DNA of 55,862 nucleotides from an uncultured Candidatus Pelagibacter sp. (GTDB lineage Bacteria > Pseudomonadota > Alphaproteobacteria > Pelagibacterales > Pelagibacteraceae). Below, piece after piece: positions 8,324-18,037 of this stretch. The DNA lies in assembly GCA_905616435.1 (NCBI GenBank), contig CAJQSU010000005.1, forward strand, positions 1 to 55,862. Direction: 5' to 3'. How positions within the stretch are numbered: the first letter of the stretch is position 1; the number at the start of each line of letters is the position of its first letter. The notes below the pieces were generated by a model, which saw only the letters and a program-made list of their open reading frames with translations, searched no databases and was not told the DNA's origin. The position numbers and the translations under genes are program-made.

Positions 8324-10010
8324 GTCTAATAATCTTAAATTTTATACCTTTTTGTTTTAACTCCGCAATAAAATTAGTAAAATTCTTTAAATCCCTAATA
8401 ATCAATTGAAATTTAAAATTAATATAATTGGGGTTTTTTCCTGCCATTTCTAAATTTGATATATTTAATTTATGATCACCAATAAGAGAACTTATACTAC
8501 CAAGTTGACCTGGTTTATCCGGCAGCGATATCCAAAGCGTTGTATTGTATTTCTTCAATATTTTCTCTTTTTCCTCTCCTTTATCATGCCAATACCTTCT
8601 TATTGCAGCTCTTGCTTTTCCTGTTTTAGTTACAGGTATCCAGTGTAATGAAGGTGATTGATTTTTAGAAGTAATAATATTAACTCTATCACCATTTCTT
8701 AAAATTGTTTGAAGCTCACTATTATTTCCATTTATTTCACATCCAGTAGCAGTATTTCCAATTTTAGTATGCACTGCATAAGCAAAGTCAATTGGAGTTG
8801 CATTTTTGGGTAATTTAATTACAGAACCTTTTGGCGTAAAACAAAATACATTTTCTTGAAACATTTGTAATTTTGTATATTCGTATGAATGTTCTGGATT
8901 TTCATTTTTTTCAATAATTTCAACTAAATCTTTCAACCAATCATATTCTTTCCACTGTCGAGTATTAAATTTTTCTGAAGATTTATATTGCCAATGAGAT
9001 GCCACTCCCCTCTCAGCAAAATCATGCATCTTAGATGTTCGGATTTGAATTTCGATTGGCTTTTTATTGGATCCAATTACAGATGTATGAAGAGATTTAT
9101 AACCATTTATTTTTGGTGAAGAAATATAGTCTTTGAATTTTCCAGGTATACAATTCCACTTTTTATGCAAAACACCTAATGTTTTATAACATTCATCCAC
9201 ATCATTTAAAGTTATTCTAAAACCTATGATGTCTGTTATTTGTTCTAATGAAACTCTTTTTTTTTGCACTTTTCTCCAAATAGAAAAAGGTGTTTTCTCT
9301 CTACCATAAATTAATGCATTAATATTGTTTTCAATTAACAAATATTTAATTTCTTGAGAGAGGGTATCAAATACATCTTCTTTATCTTTCTTAATTTCAT
9401 TTAGTCTAGTTTGAATAAGTTTTCTTGCGTCGAGGTTTAATATTTCAAATGATAAATCCTCTAGTTCATCTCTTATACGATGTATGCCCATTCTGTCAGC
9501 AAGTGGTGCATAAATTTCCATCGTTTCTTGAGCAATTCTTTTTCTTTTATCCTCACTTTTAATTGACTTAATTGTTCTCATGTTATGCAGTCGATCAGCT
9601 AATTTAACAAGTAGCACTCGTATATCTTTAGAAGTAGCTAAAATAAGTTTTCTAAAATTTTCTGCTTTTGAATTAGCTACAGCTGCATTTTCAAATACAG
9701 ATATTTTTGTTACTCCATCAACAAGTTCGGCCACTTCTTGACCAAATTCCCCTTTGATAGTCTCATATGTTGCAAATGTATCTTCAATAGTGTCATGCAA
9801 TAAACCAGTTGCAATGGTTGCTGAGTCTAATTTTAGATCAGTTAGTATGTTAGCTACTTCAATAGGGTGAACTGAGTAAGGATCTCCTGAATCTCTTTTT
9901 TGGTTTGAGTGTGCCTTTACTGCAAAATTAAAAGCTTTGTTTAAACGATCTAAATTAACAAATTTATTATAACCCTTAACTTTATTAATTAAGTCATCTG
10001 AATTAAGCAT
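8265..10010 (-). CDS. rsh: Bifunctional (p)ppGpp synthetase/hydrolase (RSH), shortened C-terminus
   Basis: This protein makes and degrades the alarmone (p)ppGpp. The hydrolase HD domain is intact by motif: H34, H48, H72-D73, and D139 in LADRLHNMRTI. The synthetase domain is also intact: KTPFSIWRKVQKK, DIIGFRI, NGYKSLHT and EIQIRT, residues 236-340. A TGS domain follows at 386-447 and an ACT domain at 491-563. Full-length RSH proteins of about 700 residues or more have a helical and zinc-finger/RIS region between TGS and ACT. Here only about 40 residues join them, giving 581 in total. The gene sits between folK and pyrE. Regulation through ribosome contacts may therefore differ. Confidence 0.93.
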   Translation of the reverse strand: MLNSDDLINKVKGYNKFVNLDRLNKAFNFAVKAHSNQKRDSGDPYSVHPIEVANILTDLKLDSATIATGLLHDTIEDTFATYETIKGEFGQEVAELVDGVTKISVFENAAVANSKAENFRKLILATSKDIRVLLVKLADRLHNMRTIKSIKSEDKRKRIAQETMEIYAPLADRMGIHRIRDELEDLSFEILNLDARKLIQTRLNEIKKDKEDVFDTLSQEIKYLLIENNINALIYGREKTPFSIWRKVQKKRVSLEQITDIIGFRITLNDVDECYKTLGVLHKKWNCIPGKFKDYISSPKINGYKSLHTSVIGSNKKPIEIQIRTSKMHDFAERGVASHWQYKSSEKFNTRQWKEYDWLKDLVEIIEKNENPEHSYEYTKLQMFQENVFCFTPKGSVIKLPKNATPIDFAYAVHTKIGNTATGCEINGNNSELQTILRNGDRVNIITSKNQSPSLHWIPVTKTGKARAAIRRYWHDKGEEKEKILKKYNTTLWISLPDKPGQLGSISSLIGDHKLNISNLEMAGKNPNYINFKFQLIIRDLKNFTNFIAELKQKGIKFKIIRHEDKRNAFTQKILKYFKKD

Positions 10011-10030
10011 TATGTTAGTATAACATTAAA

Positions 10031-10507
10031 TCAAATTTGTTTAATAGATCTAATATCCTTGATTGGTAAGGAAAACATTAACTTTTTAATACTAAGATTT
10101 GTTTTTGGGTGTAACCAGTTTTTATTCAACTCGAATAAAGGAATTAATACAAAATTCCTTTCATGCATTCTTTGATGAGGAATAATAATGACACCTGTTA
10201 AAATTTTTTGATTATAAGAAATTAAATCAATATCACAAGTTCTAGGTGAATTTCTTAAATCTTTTTTTCTACCAAGTTTTTTTTCAATTAATTTAAAAAT
10301 TACTAAAACTTTTTCTGGAGAAATTTTTGTATTAGATTGAATTACTATATTAATAAACTTTGGTTTACTGGGGTCGGGCCAAGAAGAGGTTTCATAATAA
10401 CTAGATGATTTTGTAATATTAATTCCATTCAAATTTAAAAAATATTTAGCTTTTTCAATATTATTAATTCTATTTCCAAGATTTGAGCCTATGCCTATAT
10501 ATACCAT
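10031..10507 (-). CDS. folK: Hydroxymethyl-dihydropterin pyrophosphokinase
   Basis: FolK pyrophosphorylates 6-hydroxymethyl-7,8-dihydropterin in folate synthesis. The 158-residue protein has the family start IGIGSNLGNRINNIEKA, the ATP/Mg motif PRTCDIDLISYN around residue 90, and PHQRMHERNFVLIPLFEL near 120. Length is typical. It follows smpB with no spacer and precedes rsh by 20 bases. No folP or folB is visible beside it in this window. Folate supply is relevant to the glyA and sarcosine oxidase genes nearby. The call is firm. Confidence 0.96.
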   Translation of the reverse strand: MVYIGIGSNLGNRINNIEKAKYFLNLNGINITKSSSYYETSSWPDPSKPKFINIVIQSNTKISPEKVLVIFKLIEKKLGRKKDLRNSPRTCDIDLISYNQKILTGVIIIPHQRMHERNFVLIPLFELNKNWLHPKTNLSIKKLMFSLPIKDIRSIKQI

Positions 10508-10978
10508 TTAACTAGATTTTCTTATGTATCGAGCTTTGTCTCGATCCCAATCTCTATTTTTTTTAGTTGCCCTTTTATCGTACTGCTTTTTACCTTTGGC
10601 GACAGCAATTTCCACCTTAGCCTTTCCTTTTTTAAAATACATTTTTGTTGGTACAAGTGTAAATCCATCTCTTTGCATTTTTCCAATTAACTTATTGATC
10701 TCACGTTTATTGAGTAATAATTTTCTCTCATCAGTGGGGTTGTGGTTGGAAATGCTTGCTTGTTTATATTGAGCGATATGTGAGTTGATTAAAACTATTT
10801 CACCATTTTTTTCTACGGCGTAAGAGTCTGCTATATTTACTTTTCCATCTCTGACGGACTTTATTTCAGAACCTTTTAAAACTATTCCAGCTTCAATAAG
10901 ATCCTCAAAAAAATAATTGAAACTTGCTTTTCTGTTTAAACAAATAATTTTTAAACCAGAATTGGCTTTTTTATTCAT
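10508..10978 (-). CDS. smpB: SsrA-binding protein SmpB
   Basis: SmpB binds tmRNA and brings it to stalled ribosomes for trans-translation. The 156-residue protein has the oligonucleotide-binding fold segments [26 protein letters not shown] and [12 protein letters not shown], and the C-terminal KGKKQYDKR tail that enters the decoding centre. The ATG overlaps the dapA stop by four bases, so dapA and smpB are coupled. The tmRNA gene itself is not in this window. The call is firm. Confidence 0.97.
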   Translation of the reverse strand: MNKKANSGLKIICLNRKASFNYFFEDLIEAGIVLKGSEIKSVRDGKVNIADSYAVEKNGEIVLINSHIAQYKQASISNHNPTDERKLLLNKREINKLIGKMQRDGFTLVPTKMYFKKGKAKVEIAVAKGKKQYDKRATKKNRDWDRDKARYIRKSS

Positions 10979-11859
10979 TTAACTAATTTAGTAGACCGCA
11001 AAGCTTTATTAATAATTTCCTTAGTTTGTTCAGTAACTTTTACCAAAGGCAATCGAACAGCATCATCACATAAACCTAGTTGTTTAGCTGCAAATTTAAC
11101 TGGGCTTGGGTTACTTTCCACAAACATTGCATTATGAAGTGGCTTTAAAATATCATCAAAATTTTTAGCTTCTTGTTTAGATTTATCGTCAGAGAGTATA
11201 GATAAAGATTGAAATTGAGAACAAAGTTTTGGTGCTATGTTTGCAGTGACACTTATTGCCCCAACACCCCCTCTCCTATTAAACTCTAAAGCATTATCAT
11301 CGTTTCCTGTAAGCTGAATAAAATCTTTTCCCATAGCTTTCAATTGCTGGTCGACTCTATCAAGATCTCCAGTTGCATCTTTGACACCGATAATATTTTT
11401 TAATTCAAAAAGTCTTGTCATTGTTTCAACTGACATATCAATTACAGATCTTCCTGGGATGTTATAAATAATTATTGGTAAACCACACTTGTCATTAATT
11501 GCTTTATAATGTTGATACAAACCCTCTTGTGAAGGTTTATTATAATATGGGGTCACAATTAAAGCCGCACTAGCACCTGCCTTTTCTGCGTGAGTAGTTA
11601 ATGAGATCGCTTCAGCAGTAGAATTTGATCCTGTCCCTGCGATTACTGGTATTTTACCTTTGCTTTCTTTAATGCACAAATCAATAACTTTTTGGTGTTC
11701 ATCGTGACTAAGTGTTGGAGATTCACCGGTAGTTCCTGCTGGGACTAATCCGCTAGTTCCATTATCCATGTGAAAATGAATAAGCTTAATATAGCTTTCT
11801 ATATCTAGCTTATTATCTTTAAACGGAGTAACTAAAGCAACATTTGAACCTTTGAACAT
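10975..11859 (-). CDS. dapA: 4-hydroxy-tetrahydrodipicolinate synthase
   Basis: DapA condenses pyruvate with aspartate semialdehyde, the first committed step to lysine and meso-diaminopimelate. The 294-residue TIM barrel has the pyruvate-binding [11 protein letters not shown] (residues 41-51), the catalytic tyrosine Y132 in IYNIPGRS and the Schiff-base lysine K160 in GVKDATGD. It is the first gene of the ten-gene minus-strand run and is divergent from slt across about 40 bases. Diaminopimelate goes to peptidoglycan, which the neighbouring transglycosylase cleaves. The pairing may be incidental. Confidence 0.97.
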   Translation of the reverse strand: MFKGSNVALVTPFKDNKLDIESYIKLIHFHMDNGTSGLVPAGTTGESPTLSHDEHQKVIDLCIKESKGKIPVIAGTGSNSTAEAISLTTHAEKAGASAALIVTPYYNKPSQEGLYQHYKAINDKCGLPIIIYNIPGRSVIDMSVETMTRLFELKNIIGVKDATGDLDRVDQQLKAMGKDFIQLTGNDDNALEFNRRGGVGAISVTANIAPKLCSQFQSLSILSDDKSKQEAKNFDDILKPLHNAMFVESNPSPVKFAAKQLGLCDDAVRLPLVKVTEQTKEIINKALRSTKLVK

Positions 11860-11901
11860 AAATACTTATAACATAATTAATTGATTCATATACTAAAGAT
11901 T

Positions 11902-14202
11902 ATGTTTAAAAAGTTAATATTTTATATCAGTTTTTCATTTTTAATAATTTATAATTATGGTGAATTACATGCTGAAGTAAAAAATATTATACCTTTAAAA
12001 AAACCTTTTTTAGATAAAATAACAATAGAAAATAAAGTGGCACAAGGTAGTTTAAAACCTAAACCCAAACCTGTTAAAAATTTAGAAAATAAAAATTTAT
12101 CCAAAGAAATTATAAAACCTAAACCCAAACCTACAAAAGAAACCAAAACTAAAATAGTTAAAGAACAAACATCAGTAAAAACTAAAAAAATAACAAAAAA
12201 AAAGATAGAACAAACCATTTTTTTAACACCAAAAAGTAAACCTCTACAGGTCAAAAAGACATCAATAATAAATAAGAAAAAATCGAAATATTATAGTCAT
12301 AAAGATTATGAAATAGCAAAAAGGGCAATACAAGCTATAGAGAAACGCAAATGGACTTTAGCTTTAACTACATCAAAAAAAGCCAGAGACAAATCTATAT
12401 ATAATTTTATTCAGTGGAGACATTTGCTTACAACGGGTAATCAAGCAAGTTTTTATGATTATTTAGCATTTATTAAAAGCAATGAAAATTATCCAAGAAT
12501 AAATAGAATCAGATATTTGGCTGAACATAAATTGTCTACTGATAAAATTTCACCAAAAAAAATAATAGGTTGGTTTAATACAGAGGAGCCATTAAGTGGC
12601 TTTGGAAAATTAATCTTGGGGGAGAGTTTCATACAAACTGGTGATATTGCAAAAGGGACATCTTTAATTAAGGATGGCTGGATTACTGCAGATCTAAATA
12701 GATCCGACATGAAATTTTTTAGAAAAAAATATAAAAAATATTTAAATGCAGACGACTATATTAAACGAGCAGACTACTTAGCTTGGGAGGGTAAATCTTG
12801 GGATTTAAAAAGAATGCTAAGGTATTTACCTAAAAACTATGAGCTACTTTATAATGCTAGGCAAATATTAATGAGTAAATCTTATGGTGTTGATAAAGCA
12901 ATTAAAAATGTACCAGCAAAACTAAAGAATGATGCTGGATTAAATTATGATCGTCTTAAATGGAGAAGAAAAAGAGGTAGGGTCGATGATTCATTGAAAA
13001 TCATATTTAAGGTAAGAAATAATAAAGATTATTTAGTCAGACCGGATAAGTGGTGGACTGAAAGAGCAATTATGGCGAGAGCTCTTATTTATAAAAATAA
13101 ATATGAATTAGCATATAAAGTTTCGAGTAAACATTCTCTTGATAATGGGCCTAAGTTTGCAGAAGCTGAGTGGCTTAGTGGCTGGATTGCTTTAAGTTTT
13201 TTAAATGACCCAATATTAGCAATTGATCATTTTAATAATTTTTATCAAAATGTTAGTTATCCTATTAGTTTATCTAGAGGGGCATACTGGCTTGCTAGAT
13301 CGTATGAAAAAATTGGTGACAAGGATCAATCTATTGAATGGTATAATGAAGCTTCTAATTATTTAACAACTTATTATGGTCAGTTAGCTCACTTAAAAAT
13401 TAAACCTAATGAAAAATTTGAACTTAAGGAACAACAAAAAGTTGAAGACGGGTATAGAAGTTCTTTTTATAAAAAAGACCTAGTTAAATTAGTTTATCTT
13501 TTAGGTGAACTAAATAAAAGTAAATATACAAAAAATATTTTAAAACATATTGCTAATGATAATATTGATAGTGGTAGTGAAATTTTAGCTGCAGAACTTG
13601 CATCAAAAATATCAAGGTACGATTTTGCAATACAAATTTCAAAATTAGCTTCTTATGAAAAAAGATTTCATAATAATTTTAACTATCCAGTAATAAGCAC
13701 TCCTGGTTTTGTTAATGGTCGTAAAATACCTGAGACAGCTTTTATACTATCTTTAATTAGACAGGAAAGTGAATTTGATATGTCAGCTAACAGTCATGCA
13801 GGGGCACAAGGATTAATGCAGTTAATGCCTTACACAGCTAAACTAGTCGCTAAACAAGCAAAACTTCCATACAATAAATCAAGACTAACAACAGATCCTG
13901 AATACAATATTAACCTAGGATCTCATTATATAGCTGGTTTAATCCTTCAATATGATGGTGCATACCCTTTTGCTACAGCGGCTTACAATGCCGGTCCCAA
14001 TAGAGTTAAGTATTGGAAAAAAATAAATAAAGATCCTCAAAAAAACCAAGTAGATTTTGTAGATTGGGTTGAGCTAATAAAATTTAAAGAAACTAGAAAT
14101 TATGTTCAACGTGTCATGGAAAACTACAATGTCTATAGATATATGCTTGAAAAAAAACCTATCAAAATGTTAGATTTTTTTAAAGATAAACCTTTGTTTT
14201 AA
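11902..14202 (+). CDS. slt: Soluble lytic murein transglycosylase
   Basis: This periplasmic enzyme cleaves peptidoglycan glycan strands with formation of anhydro-muropeptides. I chose the ATG at 11902 because it starts a standard signal peptide (MFKKLIFYISFSFLIIYNYG, ending near ELHA). A TTG start at 11881 would put polar residues before it. A lysine/proline-rich linker with two KPKPKP blocks follows, then a helical superhelix region, then the SLT catalytic domain. That domain holds E622 in RQESEFD, then AGAQGLMQLMP and AYNAGPNRVKYW. The mature N-terminal linker is an unusual addition. It is divergent from dapA and convergent with the PEtN-transferase/GDPD fusion gene. Confidence 0.93.
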   Translation: MFKKLIFYISFSFLIIYNYGELHAEVKNIIPLKKPFLDKITIENKVAQGSLKPKPKPVKNLENKNLSKEIIKPKPKPTKETKTKIVKEQTSVKTKKITKKKIEQTIFLTPKSKPLQVKKTSIINKKKSKYYSHKDYEIAKRAIQAIEKRKWTLALTTSKKARDKSIYNFIQWRHLLTTGNQASFYDYLAFIKSNENYPRINRIRYLAEHKLSTDKISPKKIIGWFNTEEPLSGFGKLILGESFIQTGDIAKGTSLIKDGWITADLNRSDMKFFRKKYKKYLNADDYIKRADYLAWEGKSWDLKRMLRYLPKNYELLYNARQILMSKSYGVDKAIKNVPAKLKNDAGLNYDRLKWRRKRGRVDDSLKIIFKVRNNKDYLVRPDKWWTERAIMARALIYKNKYELAYKVSSKHSLDNGPKFAEAEWLSGWIALSFLNDPILAIDHFNNFYQNVSYPISLSRGAYWLARSYEKIGDKDQSIEWYNEASNYLTTYYGQLAHLKIKPNEKFELKEQQKVEDGYRSSFYKKDLVKLVYLLGELNKSKYTKNILKHIANDNIDSGSEILAAELASKISRYDFAIQISKLASYEKRFHNNFNYPVISTPGFVNGRKIPETAFILSLIRQESEFDMSANSHAGAQGLMQLMPYTAKLVAKQAKLPYNKSRLTTDPEYNINLGSHYIAGLILQYDGAYPFATAAYNAGPNRVKYWKKINKDPQKNQVDFVDWVELIKFKETRNYVQRVMENYNVYRYMLEKKPIKMLDFFKDKPLF
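12053..12132 (+). repeat. 20-base direct repeat in the slt linker
   Basis: TAAAACCTAAACCCAAACCT occurs at 12053-12072 and again, identically, at 12113-12132, exactly 60 bases apart. It encodes the two KPKPKP blocks of the transglycosylase linker. An in-frame duplication of a 60-base unit, later diverged between the copies, is the simplest explanation. Confidence 0.8.
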
Positions 14203-14209
14203 GATATTG

Positions 14210-16609
14210 CTAATTGTAGTTAACACTGTCATTGAAAGGCATTATCAGTCTAAAGTTTTGATCATTAATTGAAATTATTTCTTCATCTGGAATTTGCCAT
14301 GTGTTTAAAACAAACTTTTCTATATATTTAGTATCTTTCAAATAATCATAATTTTTATAGTCAAAAGATAGATCTGTAAAAAGAGTACTTTTATATACTT
14401 TTTCTATTATATCTTCTAAGTATTGGCAGGTGTTTTGACTAGAAATATTTAGCTCTTTTTCTTTGACACATTTAGATTTAACATCGCTTGGAACATAATA
14501 AGAAATTGGAAAATTCATTGATTTAATATCTAAAATACATTCTTTGTAACGGGAGATTTCATTAATTATTTGTGATGGGAATTCTATAAATAGATTAATC
14601 TTATCATTTTTAAGGTAGATATTTTTTAGAATATTCAATAATTTGTTACATTGTTCTTCATTTTTAACGCTCTTAACGTCTAGCCATAAAATATTATTTT
14701 TTTCTTTTTGGATCTTTATCAAGTCAGTAAGCTTTAAAGATGTAGTTTTTTCTTTAGAGTGTGTCACATCTAAATAATCATTTTCAATAATAACATCTAT
14801 TTCCATGCAATTTAATATTGCGTTAAATCGAATAAATCTTGCGATGTTATTAGTTCTATGACTACAAATTTCTAATTCACTATTTTTTTTTGATAAATAA
14901 TGCTTCATGTTAGAAAAAGTGGTGGCTCTATCGGTATTATCTATATAATTTTTATTCTCTTTAATTGGATAATTTAATTTTACAACTCCTAACTTGTTGA
15001 GTTGATTTCTAACAATGTGATAATCTTCAAAGCAATTACCATCACCAAATTTACATTTAGTAGCATGATTTAAATTTGAGTTTTCATCAAAGATTTTTAT
15101 ATCAAATATTTCTAAAATAAGACTTGGCAAATTACTTAATGACTCTCTATTTTTTTTTAATGCTCTTAAATTAATTTTATCAAATAATTCAGGGTACCTA
15201 AATTTTGCTTCATCATTAAAGTAAATCAAAAAAGGAACTGAAGACATTTCCCATATATATCTAGAAGAATCATGGGCACGACCAGTTAACGGGCTTTCTC
15301 CATGATCTGATGTATAAATAAATATAATAGGTTTATCTATCTTTGAAATCTCTTTTAAAGAAAAAACAATATTGTCTGAGATATAGCTCATGGCAGAATC
15401 GTAATTATCTAAAAATTCTTTTTGGTTATTTTTAAAACTTTTACCGAAGATAGCTTCATTATTATGGCTGGTGTAAAACTGATCTATATTTTTATGATAT
15501 TTATTTGGAATATTTTTTTTATAATTTCCATGGCCAGCATAACTATGGAAAACATAAAAATTATTTTTTTGATAATCATTGTTAATTTCGTTAGTAAATT
15601 GGTTTAAGAACTCATGATCATAAGGTTTATCTTTATTGATATAATTTGCATTTCCTAAATTATATTTAGAGCTATAAAATTTCTTATTTGCATTTTTAAA
15701 TATCAATGAAGAGGCAAGATTCCAGGATCCAGATTTTGCTTGAGTGCTATACAATGTGGTATTAATTGAAACATCGTTCAATACATCAACTAAAGGATAC
15801 CTTGAATATTCAGATATTATTTTCACGCTATTTTTATCTTTTGTATTTGCTTTTATTGTTAAAGAGTCCAATAATGATGGTGATGTGTGGGTATGTGTGG
15901 AGTATATATTATCGTATATTATTAAAGAGTTTTTCTTACTAAACTTTTCAAGGTTTTTATTTGTGGGTCTAAAATAATCATAAAGACTCCAGTGTAATCT
16001 GGAGGTAGATTCACCAATATAAAAAACTACCGACAAATCATTGGGTTTTTTTAATTTAATATCTATTGCTTCAAGTTGATAGTTTATATTTTTGGATTGA
16101 TTTTTTTTTTCAATAATCGATGAACTATACAGAGAAGAGGCTTTATAAAAATTTAAAGAAGTTGGAACCATTATTATTCCAATAATAATTAGATAGTTGA
16201 TATGTAAAAAATTTAAAAAAAAAAATCTTTTAGATAAAATAAATATGGTAAAAATAAATACAATGTATGCAATAACTATCAAAATCCATAAAATAAAATG
16301 TTTTACTGACCAACCTGCAAAAAAGTTTAAAGTTTTTATATAGAAGTAAACCTCATTCAGAGCCAGTTTTTGAAATTCTGAAAAAGCATCGGACCCTAGA
16401 TTTGGAATCAATTTTACTAATGGAAAAGTGGAAGAAAACAACGCTAACAAAAAAAAACTTAAATAAATCAATTTAGTTTTTCTAAAGAACACTCCAGTTA
16501 AAAAAATCTGGATTGAGCCAATTACAGGTAATAAGTAGAATGCATCAACTTGAGCAAGATGAATGGCTTTTTCGATTATTTGAATTATTTCTGTAATTGA
16601 ATTTTGCAT
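14210..16609 (-). CDS. Membrane phosphoethanolamine transferase-like protein fused to a GDPD-like domain
   Basis: The 799-residue protein has two recognisable halves. Residues 1-165 hold about four to five membrane segments. Residues 190-510 form a sulfatase/alkaline-phosphatase fold of the EptA type: GESTSRLHWSLYDY with E200, a candidate nucleophile T240 or T242 in STHTHTSPS, and D435-H436 in YTSDHGES. Residues 580-780 look like a GDPD/PLC-like phosphodiesterase barrel: H584-R585, E603-x-D605, H617 in DVTHS, and LWLDVK at 641-646. Such a protein could act on lipid or glycan phosphodiesters outside the inner membrane; the substrate is unknown. It lies just downstream of tRNA-Ser and convergent with slt. 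The first half is well supported, the second moderately. Confidence 0.75.
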   Translation of the reverse strand: MQNSITEIIQIIEKAIHLAQVDAFYLLPVIGSIQIFLTGVFFRKTKLIYLSFFLLALFSSTFPLVKLIPNLGSDAFSEFQKLALNEVYFYIKTLNFFAGWSVKHFILWILIVIAYIVFIFTIFILSKRFFFLNFLHINYLIIIGIIMVPTSLNFYKASSLYSSSIIEKKNQSKNINYQLEAIDIKLKKPNDLSVVFYIGESTSRLHWSLYDYFRPTNKNLEKFSKKNSLIIYDNIYSTHTHTSPSLLDSLTIKANTKDKNSVKIISEYSRYPLVDVLNDVSINTTLYSTQAKSGSWNLASSLIFKNANKKFYSSKYNLGNANYINKDKPYDHEFLNQFTNEINNDYQKNNFYVFHSYAGHGNYKKNIPNKYHKNIDQFYTSHNNEAIFGKSFKNNQKEFLDNYDSAMSYISDNIVFSLKEISKIDKPIIFIYTSDHGESPLTGRAHDSSRYIWEMSSVPFLIYFNDEAKFRYPELFDKINLRALKKNRESLSNLPSLILEIFDIKIFDENSNLNHATKCKFGDGNCFEDYHIVRNQLNKLGVVKLNYPIKENKNYIDNTDRATTFSNMKHYLSKKNSELEICSHRTNNIARFIRFNAILNCMEIDVIIENDYLDVTHSKEKTTSLKLTDLIKIQKEKNNILWLDVKSVKNEEQCNKLLNILKNIYLKNDKINLFIEFPSQIINEISRYKECILDIKSMNFPISYYVPSDVKSKCVKEKELNISSQNTCQYLEDIIEKVYKSTLFTDLSFDYKNYDYLKDTKYIEKFVLNTWQIPDEEIISINDQNFRLIMPFNDSVNYN

Positions 16610-16628
16610 TTAAAAAAACATGTTTTTA

Positions 16629-16719
16629 TGGCGGAAGCGGTGGGATTCGAACCCACGGTAGAGTTACCCCTACGGCAATTTAGCAAACTACTGGTTTAAG
16701 CCAACTCACCCACGCTTCC
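16629..16719 (-). tRNA. tRNA-Ser(GCU)
   Basis: The minus strand folds as a serine tRNA. The acceptor stem GGAAGCG pairs with CGCTTCC. The anticodon stem-loop is GTAGT-TTGCTAA-ATTGC with anticodon GCT. A long variable arm (CGTAGGGGTAACTCTACCG) follows, as expected for class II tRNAs, and the T-arm contains GGTTCGAATCC. The discriminator G is followed by an encoded CCA. It reads AGC/AGU codons. Confidence 0.95.
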
Positions 16720-16783
16720 AAATTATTGATACATTTGATTGTATTGAATATTGGATATTAATAAAGTAATTATTCAAAAATCT

Positions 16784-18037
16784 ATGAAAAAAAAATATTC
16801 CATATTTTCACTTATTAAAAACGCATTTTCATATCATCAGAATTGGGAGAAAGCTTGGAGGGATCCAACACCTAAAAAAGAATATGACGCCGTTATAATT
16901 GGTGGTGGTGGACACGGTCTTGCAACTGCTTATTACTTGGCAAAAAAACATAATATGAAAAATATTGCTGTAGTTGAAAAAGGATGGATTGGCGGCGGCA
17001 ATACAGGAAGAAATACCACCATCATAAGATCAAATTATTTATGGGATGCAAGTGCAGGCCTTTATGATCATGCCTTAAAAATTTGGGAAGGTCTATCTCA
17101 GGAACTAAACTACAATGTAATGTTTAGCCAAAGAGGTGTTATGAATCTTGCTCATAATCTACAAGATGTAAGAGATTTAAAAAGAAGAACACATGCCAAT
17201 AGATTAAATGGTATTGATGCCGTTTACCTTAGTACTAATGAAGTTAAAAAATTTTGTCCTATCATAAATACTTCACCTGATATTAGATACCCTGTTTTAG
17301 GTGGTACATTACAAAGAAGAGCTGGTACAGCGAGACACGATGCTGTTGCCTGGGGTTATGCTAGAGGTGCTGATGAGATGGGTGTAGATATAATTCAAAA
17401 TTGTGAAGTAAAAGGAATAAAAAGAAATGGTGATAGCGTAGAGGGTATTGAAACTACAAAAGGTTTTATAAAAACCAAAAAAGTTGGAGTAGCTGCCGCT
17501 GGTCACTCGAGTGTTATTGCAAATATGGCTGGTCTTAAACTTCCTCTTGAAAGTAAACCTTTACAAGCTTTAGTTTCAGAGCCAGTTAAACCAATAATTG
17601 ATACTGTTGTGATGTCAAATGCTGTACATGCTTATGTTAGTCAATCAGATAAAGGTGAACTAGTTATAGGTGCAGGCACTGATGATTATGTGTCATATTC
17701 ACAAAAAGGAAGTTATCAAATTGTTGAAGGAACGCTTAATGCAATCTTAGAACTTTATCCAATATTTAGTAGAATGAGAATGTTAAGGCAATGGGGAGGA
17801 ATTGTTGATATTTGTCCAGATGCTAGCCCAATATTAAGTAAGACTTCTATTAAAGGACTGTATTTTAATTGTGGTTGGGGAACAGGTGGATTTAAAGCAA
17901 CGCCAGGCTCTGGAGATTTATTTGCCCATACAATAGCCAATGACGAACCTCATAAACTTAATGCTGCGTTTAATTTAAATAGATTTGTAAGTGGTGACCT
18001 TGTTGATGAACATGGTGCTGCAGCGGTTGCTCATTAA
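16784..18037 (+). CDS. soxB: Sarcosine oxidase beta subunit
   Basis: SoxB is the FAD/FMN-binding catalytic subunit of heterotetrameric sarcosine oxidase, which demethylates sarcosine to glycine with transfer of the one-carbon unit to tetrahydrofolate. I chose the ATG at 16784; the conserved family start [20 protein letters not shown] follows at once, and a TTG at 16751 adds 11 unmatched residues. The dinucleotide-binding motif is [17 protein letters not shown] near residue 38, and [15 protein letters not shown] follows. H185 in [11 protein letters not shown] matches the region where the family holds covalent FMN. It begins the soxBDAG operon (TAATG overlap with soxD) and diverges from tRNA-Ser. 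Confidence 0.96.
   Translation: MKKKYSIFSLIKNAFSYHQNWEKAWRDPTPKKEYDAVIIGGGGHGLATAYYLAKKHNMKNIAVVEKGWIGGGNTGRNTTIIRSNYLWDASAGLYDHALKIWEGLSQELNYNVMFSQRGVMNLAHNLQDVRDLKRRTHANRLNGIDAVYLSTNEVKKFCPIINTSPDIRYPVLGGTLQRRAGTARHDAVAWGYARGADEMGVDIIQNCEVKGIKRNGDSVEGIETTKGFIKTKKVGVAAAGHSSVIANMAGLKLPLESKPLQALVSEPVKPIIDTVVMSNAVHAYVSQSDKGELVIGAGTDDYVSYSQKGSYQIVEGTLNAILELYPIFSRMRMLRQWGGIVDICPDASPILSKTSIKGLYFNCGWGTGGFKATPGSGDLFAHTIANDEPHKLNAAFNLNRFVSGDLVDEHGAAAVAH

Noticed and set aside
11955..12254. Open frame on the minus strand opposite the slt linker
   Set aside because: It arises from the lysine-rich repeat read backwards; low complexity and no gene context.
16614..16627. AAAAACATGTTTTT palindrome after tRNA-Ser as a terminator
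   Set aside because: The stem is only five A-T pairs and the following T-run is short; such repeats are expected by chance in this DNA.
16751..16783. Earlier TTG start of soxB
   Set aside because: It adds 11 residues not seen in the family; the ATG at 16784 begins the conserved N-terminus.
16720..16783. Promoters for tRNA-Ser and soxB in their shared spacer
   Set aside because: Several loose -35/-10 pairs can be drawn on either strand but none is better than chance for AT-rich sequence.
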